Shown here piece after piece: positions 7,025 through 10,503 of a stretch of 10,503 nt of DNA (position 1 is the stretch's first letter; each line of letters starts with the position of its first letter). The translations under genes and the position numbers were made by a program. The stretch lies in contig CALUVK010000051.1 in the NCBI GenBank assembly GCA_944324205.1, forward strand, positions 1 through 10,503. The letters run 5' to 3'. The notes below the pieces were generated by a model that was not told the origin of the DNA, ran no database searches, and was given only the letters and a program-made list of their open reading frames with translations. The DNA comes from Candidatus Gastranaerophilales bacterium. GTDB lineage: Bacteria; Cyanobacteriota; Vampirovibrionia; Gastranaerophilales; Gastranaerophilaceae.

Positions 7025-7843
7025 CTAAACGCCGGAACCTTTTACCTCAATTTTTTTTAGTCTTTGTTCGATTCTGCGATACCACTTTAATTTTCTTTGG
7101 AAAAGAGTCATATATCCTTTAAAATTGCCATTGCTTATGTCTTTAAATTGTTTATCGCAAAGTGCTTCCAGTGTTTTTGCAAGATATTCAGAGTATTCTT
7201 TTCTATTTGGTTTATCATTATCAAGTTCTATCAAATCACCCATTTCAACCAGAACTTCCGGTCTATTGTCGCGCAAAAACATGTAATTTACAGCAATTGG
7301 CATAAGAGCAACTTTACCATATTTTTTCGCAGCTTTTTCTGCAATATAAGTTAATCCTGTTTGAAATTCTATAGGTCTGTGATTTGGGGGTTTAATTATA
7401 CCTTGTGGAAAAAGATATAAGATATTATTTGAATCTCCAAGGATTTCCACAGAATATCTTAAAGCTTCCATAGAAGCCTGGGCAGATTTTTTGTTAACAT
7501 TAAAAGCGCCGCCGCGTCTTAAAAGCGGAAATCGATTTAATTCTTCTACCATAAGTCGGATTTCTTTTTTAAAAATTCTGTTACAAATATTATACCCGAC
7601 AATACCATCCCACCAGTTATTATGCGGTGCAAAAAGTATTATGGGTGTATCAGGTTCTTTTTTATAGAAATTCTCGGCACCTTTATACCGGAATGCATAA
7701 AATCTATTCTCAAGCATTCCGTAAAAAAATCTATCAGCTACCCACAACCAAAACGGCGAAGTCTGTGCCGGACGAAACTTTTCATCAATATTACGGAGTT
7801 TTGTCGGCGGTACTTCCGAATATAAATCCTCTAAATTTATCAT
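7025..7843 (-). CDS. Lysophospholipid acyltransferase family protein (PlsC-like)
   Basis: Proteins of this family transfer an acyl chain to a lysophospholipid or glycerol-phosphate at the inner membrane, as in phosphatidic acid synthesis. Counting from the GTG at 7858, the catalytic H(X4)D motif is HNNWWD at 79-84. Block II lies at 110-121 (FPLLRRGGAFNV). Block III is FPQG at 150-153, where most relatives have FPEG, and a proline appears in the final block LMPIAVNY. No clear membrane span is visible, as in many soluble or peripheral members. Two starts are possible, GTG 7858 and ATG 7843; I chose ATG because it is a standard codon and the protein from MINLEDLY looks natural. Neither has a good ribosome site directly upstream. 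The acyl acceptor is not known. Confidence 0.82.
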   Translation of the reverse strand: MINLEDLYSEVPPTKLRNIDEKFRPAQTSPFWLWVADRFFYGMLENRFYAFRYKGAENFYKKEPDTPIILFAPHNNWWDGIVGYNICNRIFKKEIRLMVEELNRFPLLRRGGAFNVNKKSAQASMEALRYSVEILGDSNNILYLFPQGIIKPPNHRPIEFQTGLTYIAEKAAKKYGKVALMPIAVNYMFLRDNRPEVLVEMGDLIELDNDKPNRKEYSEYLAKTLEALCDKQFKDISNGNFKGYMTLFQRKLKWYRRIEQRLKKIEVKGSGV

Positions 7844-7884
7844 ATATATATAATACACATTTAAGTCATTTTTGTGAACACCTC
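7840..7884 (-). promoter_or_regulatory. Leader with chained micro-ORFs before the acyltransferase start
   Basis: On the minus strand a GAGGTG ribosome site (7884-7879) lies 9 nt before an ATG (7869) that encodes only M-T before TAA (7863-7861). The next codon is another ATG (7860), starting a six-codon frame whose TGA overlaps the ATG of the acyltransferase at 7843 (ATGA). The gene lacks its own good ribosome site, so start by re-initiation is possible. Such short strings also arise by chance in AT-rich DNA, so the call is weak. Confidence 0.25.
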
Positions 7885-7885
7885 G

Positions 7886-7913
7886 TTGACTAAAATTAAT
7901 TAAAGTTTACAAT
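7886..7913 (+). promoter_or_regulatory. Sigma-70 type promoter for the 582-aa membrane protein gene
   Basis: TTGACT (7886-7891) and TACAAT (7908-7913) are 16 bp apart, close to consensus in both boxes. Transcription would begin near 7920, just before the GGGAG ribosome site (about 7926-7930) and the ATG at 7939. It lies in the short divergent gap shared with the acyltransferase gene. Confidence 0.55.
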
Positions 7914-7938
7914 AATTAATAATACGGGAGTTAAGTTT

Positions 7939-9687
7939 ATGAGAAAATGGATAATTTGCCTGCTAGGTATTAGTGTATTATTTTTGTTCTATTTTTTCAG
8001 CCGGAATGTTTTAATGTATGTTTACCTTAATCCATATACAGAAATTAAAACTTTTTCTTATATTGCCAAAACAATAAAAGAACTTGATAAAGCATTTAAG
8101 TATGCAAAGTTTTCATCTTCGCGCGAAGGTTATAAATATGATTATTTGTATTTTAATGCTTACGGATCAGGATTTGTAAAAAATAACCGGATTCCAAATG
8201 ATTTAGATTTTGCTCTCGGTATTAATCTAGGAGAATATAATTATAGCGGAAACAACGCATACGAGATTTCTCAAAATATTGTTGATAAAATGAATTCTTT
8301 TGAAAGCGGTGTTATATTTTATTTCAACATGTTTGATAAAAAACGCATATATACAACCTATACACCTCTAGGTTTAATGGGGTTGCATGCAAGACAAAGA
8401 GCTGATAATATCAAAAATATTTCAGAAGGTCTTGCAGAAACTTTTTCAGACAAAGATTACGTAAAGTATACACAAAAGACTCTTCAGGATGAGGAAAATG
8501 TTTTTAATGTTGATGTTCCATATATTATGAAATCCGGAGAAATCTTAATAGAAAATCGAATTCCAATAACACTTTATAGTGATTTAGTTCGATATAATTC
8601 TATAATGCCGTCTTATATGCGGGAAATCTCTATTATTCCGGAGTTTTATGTAACTATAAATAATTCTGGAAGATCCAAAGTTATAGAGATTATTCCGGAA
8701 TCATTTTTAGGTAACAGGTTGCAATTATCAAGAAGATTTTTTGCTTCTAACGTTTTTGTACACAATAAATCTGTTAGTTTTTTAAAAGATATTTCTTATA
8801 TTAATGATAAAGAAAAGTATTTATACTATCGCCAGCTTTCATTTAAACGACATTTGCAAGAGATGAACAATATTTTGATAATGGAGGATCGTCCGGTCAA
8901 ATTATTGAAGCGGCTTATGCAGACTGCAGATATAATTTCGCCAGTGCTTCCGGTTGAAACATATAATGAAATCAGTGAATTTGTTTATACAAATTTAAAT
9001 AATCATGATATTCAGCTCTTGAACGAATATACAAATATTTGTGGAAACATATTTAATATTATGGATTCTCCATCTCTGTTTTTTACTCTTTTAAATAATG
9101 GGGAATTAGAAATAATGTATAAAAATATCCAATATACGATAGCCTCACTGGAGCGCAATGGGCGTATGGCACCTGAGAGTATTATACTTTTAAAAGATTT
9201 CCAGGAAAATGTTCTGGCTAAAATATTTGATCTAACAACAAGGAGTGAACTTAAAACTTTTAGGGAACAGGCTATGATAAAGTATGAAAAAGTATATAAT
9301 ACTGCATCAAAAACCGTTTTAAATTGTCTTAATAAGCCTGAAAAGATAAAAGAGTTTATTGATATATTTAACCAAATATATGAAAATGCCGGATTTCATA
9401 GAGTTTCGCTTTATTGGCTTGATAACAAGACCATAGGCATTGTAGAGGATGAATTTACAAAGAATATAAAAGATTTTAGTATGTTTGCAAAAGAAAACGA
9501 ATTAATTGACATAGAGTATAAACTTATTAAACCTAACAATATTCCTGAAATGAAAATGCGCTATGATGTTTATGCAAGAGACAATTCTACTGATCAAGAA
9601 AATGAGTATTATAAGTTGTTACAGGATAAGTTGCTGAATGACAGAAAGAGGTTCAGTATAAAGAAAAAGATGATTTTAGCCGATTAA
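7939..9687 (+). CDS. Membrane-anchored protein of unknown function, 582 aa
   Basis: I recognise no family. The N-terminus, MRKWIICLLGISVLFLFYFF, is a positively charged start followed by one hydrophobic helix (about 4-30), most likely an uncleaved signal anchor; no lipobox cysteine is seen. The rest (about 31-582) is hydrophilic and should lie outside the membrane. It is rich in Asn, Tyr, Ile and Lys, with only two cysteines in the soluble part (C367 and C474 by approximate count). Long amphipathic stretches in residues about 300-490 suggest a helical domain. The region near 60-280 looks mixed alpha/beta, with clusters such as YFNMFDKKRIYTTYTPLGL. It has its own promoter at 7886-7913 and no close neighbour on its strand, so context gives no clue. 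It may be restricted to this lineage. Confidence 0.8.
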   Translation: MRKWIICLLGISVLFLFYFFSRNVLMYVYLNPYTEIKTFSYIAKTIKELDKAFKYAKFSSSREGYKYDYLYFNAYGSGFVKNNRIPNDLDFALGINLGEYNYSGNNAYEISQNIVDKMNSFESGVIFYFNMFDKKRIYTTYTPLGLMGLHARQRADNIKNISEGLAETFSDKDYVKYTQKTLQDEENVFNVDVPYIMKSGEILIENRIPITLYSDLVRYNSIMPSYMREISIIPEFYVTINNSGRSKVIEIIPESFLGNRLQLSRRFFASNVFVHNKSVSFLKDISYINDKEKYLYYRQLSFKRHLQEMNNILIMEDRPVKLLKRLMQTADIISPVLPVETYNEISEFVYTNLNNHDIQLLNEYTNICGNIFNIMDSPSLFFTLLNNGELEIMYKNIQYTIASLERNGRMAPESIILLKDFQENVLAKIFDLTTRSELKTFREQAMIKYEKVYNTASKTVLNCLNKPEKIKEFIDIFNQIYENAGFHRVSLYWLDNKTIGIVEDEFTKNIKDFSMFAKENELIDIEYKLIKPNNIPEMKMRYDVYARDNSTDQENEYYKLLQDKLLNDRKRFSIKKKMILAD

Positions 9688-9798
9688 TATTTCATAATGC
9701 TAAATGTTTATATTGCTGACTGTTTTTATAATGATAAGATGTTTAACGATGCTTGAAAATTCATGGAATAGCCTATTTAAGGTGATTTTGTTAATGAT

Positions 9799-9831
9799 AA
9801 ATAAGGCAAGAATAACACCTTATTTTATAAA
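9799..9831 (+). terminator. Weak terminator-like hairpin downstream of the 582-aa gene
   Basis: AAATAAGG (9799-9806) can pair with CCTTATTT (9818-9825) across an 11-nt loop. The downstream T-run is short and broken by A residues, so it is a poor intrinsic terminator. An alternative stem, TAAGGTG (9778-9784) with CACCTTA (9816-9822), excludes the first. It lies 111 bp after the stop of the 582-aa gene and before the likely infA promoter. Confidence 0.25.
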
Positions 9832-9881
9832 AACAAACAGAAACAAAACTTAACAAATTGCTCTAAAATCAACAAATTTGC

Positions 9882-9909
9882 TTGCATTAAGAATTTTAGC
9901 AAATATTAT
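9882..9909 (+). promoter_or_regulatory. Possible promoter of the infA-rpmJ-rpsM operon
   Basis: TTGCAT (9882-9887) and TATTAT (9904-9909) are 16 bp apart, with A-rich DNA upstream that could serve as an UP element. This would give a leader of about 48 nt before the infA ATG. Overlapping alternatives for the -10 exist (for example ATTATA at 9905-9910, 17 bp spacing). Confidence 0.4.
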
Positions 9910-9963
9910 ATTATCATGATGTAGTATAACTATATCTATTGATAGCCGAAAATAGAGGACAAT

Positions 9964-10179
9964 ATGGCCAAAGACGTAATAGAAATAGAAGGTACGATAT
10001 TAGAGTCCATGCCGAATGCGATGTTCAAGGTTAAGCTTGAGAATGGGCATGAGATTTTAGCTCATATATCCGGCAAGATAAGAAAGAATTTTATCAGGAT
10101 ATTGCCGGGTGACAGGGTAAAAGTCGAGATGACACCTTATGATTTGACAAAAGGCAGAATAACATTCAGATTAAAGTAA
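9964..10179 (+). CDS. infA: Translation initiation factor IF-1
   Basis: IF-1 binds the A site of the 30S ribosomal subunit during initiation and helps IF-2 and IF-3 select the start tRNA. The whole protein (71 residues; 72 in E. coli) is one S1/OB-fold domain. It shows the classic order VIEIEGTILESMPNAMFKVK, GHEILAHISGKIRKN and LPGDRVKVEMTPYDLTKGRI. AGAGGA at 9954-9959 precedes the ATG. It leads an operon with rpmJ (27 bp downstream) and rpsM. The gene just upstream in many bacteria, map, is not here. Confidence 0.97.
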   Translation: MAKDVIEIEGTILESMPNAMFKVKLENGHEILAHISGKIRKNFIRILPGDRVKVEMTPYDLTKGRITFRLK

Positions 10180-10206
10180 AAATAATATAAAGAAAAGGAA
10201 TTAACA

Positions 10207-10320
10207 ATGAAAACAAGATCATCAGTAAAACCTATGTGTGATAAATGCAAGGTTATTAAAAGAAAAGGCCGCGTAGCGGTAATTTGTGAAAACCCTAAGC
10301 ATAAACAAAGACAGGGATAG
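10207..10320 (+). CDS. rpmJ: 50S ribosomal protein L36
   Basis: This 37-codon gene encodes the smallest protein of the large ribosomal subunit. The sequence starts MKTRSSVKPMCDKCKVIKRK and continues with GRVAVICENPKHKQRQG. C11, C14, C27 and H32 form the zinc-binding set of the zinc-containing (C+) form of L36. AAAAGG at 10193-10198 is the ribosome site. It lies between infA and rpsM, its usual place in bacteria. The gap to rpsM is unusually long for this operon (122 bp) and holds a repeat hairpin. Confidence 0.96.
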   Translation: MKTRSSVKPMCDKCKVIKRKGRVAVICENPKHKQRQG

Positions 10321-10323
10321 GTT

Positions 10324-10390
10324 AGTGAACAGTGAATAGTGACTAGTGATTAGATTTTTCCTATTCACTACTCACTATTCACAAGTCACT
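10324..10390 (+). repeat. Inverted pair of heptamer repeats forming a long hairpin between rpmJ and rpsM
   Basis: The left half has four 7-bp units (10324-10330, 10331-10337, 10338-10344, 10345-10351) of the form AGTGAAT. The right half has four units (10362-10368, 10369-10375, 10376-10382, 10383-10389) of the form TATTCAC. Bases 10332-10353 pair with 10361-10382 (20 of 22 positions) around a 7-nt loop ATTTTTC. After a 3-by-3 internal loop, AGTGA (10324-10328) pairs with TCACT (10386-10390). A short T-run follows at 10393-10397. RNA from this stretch should fold strongly. It could act as a partial terminator, a processing site or a mobile-repeat remnant. Confidence 0.75.
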
Positions 10391-10442
10391 GATTTTTAGA
10401 ATTAAGTATTAGTAGAAAATTATAAAATAAAGGAAAGAAAAC

Positions 10443-10503
10443 ATGGCAAGATTAGTTGGGGTAGATTTACCTCGTAACAAAAGATTAGAAGTTGCTTTGA
10501 CCT
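10443..10503 (+). CDS. rpsM: 30S ribosomal protein S13, N-terminal part
   Basis: Only the first 20 codons are in the window, reading MARLVGVDLPRNKRLEVALT, which matches the conserved start of S13 (MARIAGVDLPRNKRVEIALT in many bacteria). S13 sits in the head of the small ribosomal subunit and contacts the P-site tRNA and the bridge to the large subunit. AAAGGAAAG just upstream (about 10430-10436) gives the ribosome site. It follows infA and rpmJ in the standard order; rpsK would be expected next. The frame runs off the end of the window. Confidence 0.95.
   Translation, partial: MARLVGVDLPRNKRLEVALT

Larger units (their letters stand above)
9688..9963 (+). other. Gene-free gap upstream of infA
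   Basis: This 276-bp stretch is strongly AT-rich and I see no gene in it. A frame of 19 codons (9697-9756) has no ribosome site. It holds a weak hairpin (9799-9825) with a competing pairing, and a promoter-like pair near 9882-9909. The usual upstream genes of infA (secY, adk, map) are absent, so the gap probably marks a break in the ribosomal gene cluster and carries the operon's own control region. Confidence 0.6.

Noticed and set aside
7097..7893. Three plus-strand frames opposite the acyltransferase
   Set aside because: They mirror the codons of a gene with H(X4)D and FPQG motifs and have no support of their own.
9697..9756. Nineteen-codon frame after the 582-aa gene
   Set aside because: No ribosome site is upstream and no recognisable peptide results; chance in AT-rich DNA is enough.
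10324..10390. CRISPR-like array
   Set aside because: The units are 7 bp with no spacers and no cas genes are present; it is a tandem and inverted repeat, not a CRISPR.

Overview
The window is AT-rich DNA with small, tightly spaced genes, Shine-Dalgarno sites of the AGGAG type and flagellar genes. It also carries an MTA phosphorylase, a YggT protein, a DUF3137 protein and a TPR-glycosyltransferase, plus several proteins I cannot name. The mix suggests a low-GC, flagellated relative of the cyanobacteria, such as the gut Melainabacteria / Gastranaerophilales. That placement is an inference from gene content and composition, not from a search.

Layout. Positions 1-1168 (+) hold the end of flgB, then flgC and fliE, the flagellar proximal-rod block. 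This block meets, tail to tail with a 4-bp overlap, a minus-strand gene (1165-2217) for a glutamate-synthase 'domain 3' (GXGXG) protein fused to two [4Fe-4S] ferredoxin motifs. That gene has the best promoter in the window. A second minus-strand gene (2310-3404) encodes a DUF3137 membrane protein. From 3557 a plus-strand run reads MTA phosphorylase, YggT, a TPR protein with a GT-B glycosyltransferase-like domain (ATGA overlap with yggT), and a GNAT-like protein (to 7011). A lysophospholipid-acyltransferase-like gene lies on the minus strand (7025-7843). Divergent from it is a 582-aa membrane-anchored protein of unknown function (7939-9687). After a 276-bp gap, infA, rpmJ and the first 20 codons of rpsM begin a ribosomal protein operon.

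How the genes relate. The three flagellar genes work together in the rod and its base. infA-rpmJ-rpsM is the classic translation operon, but here it starts at infA without the usual secY-adk-map genes directly upstream. The central genes look like separate housekeeping and envelope functions: purine/methionine salvage, membrane protein biogenesis, glycosyl transfer and phospholipid acylation. No mobile element, CRISPR array, tRNA or rRNA is visible.

The most unusual signal is non-coding. Three gaps between co-directional genes (flgB-flgC, mtnP-yggT and rpmJ-rpsM) each carry a short tandem repeat tract built on a GTGA-like core. Two tracts have an exact 8-bp period and four units. The third has a 7-bp period and is arranged as an inverted pair that can fold into a long hairpin inside the ribosomal operon. 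These resemble in style the short tandemly repeated repetitive (STRR) sequences of cyanobacteria.
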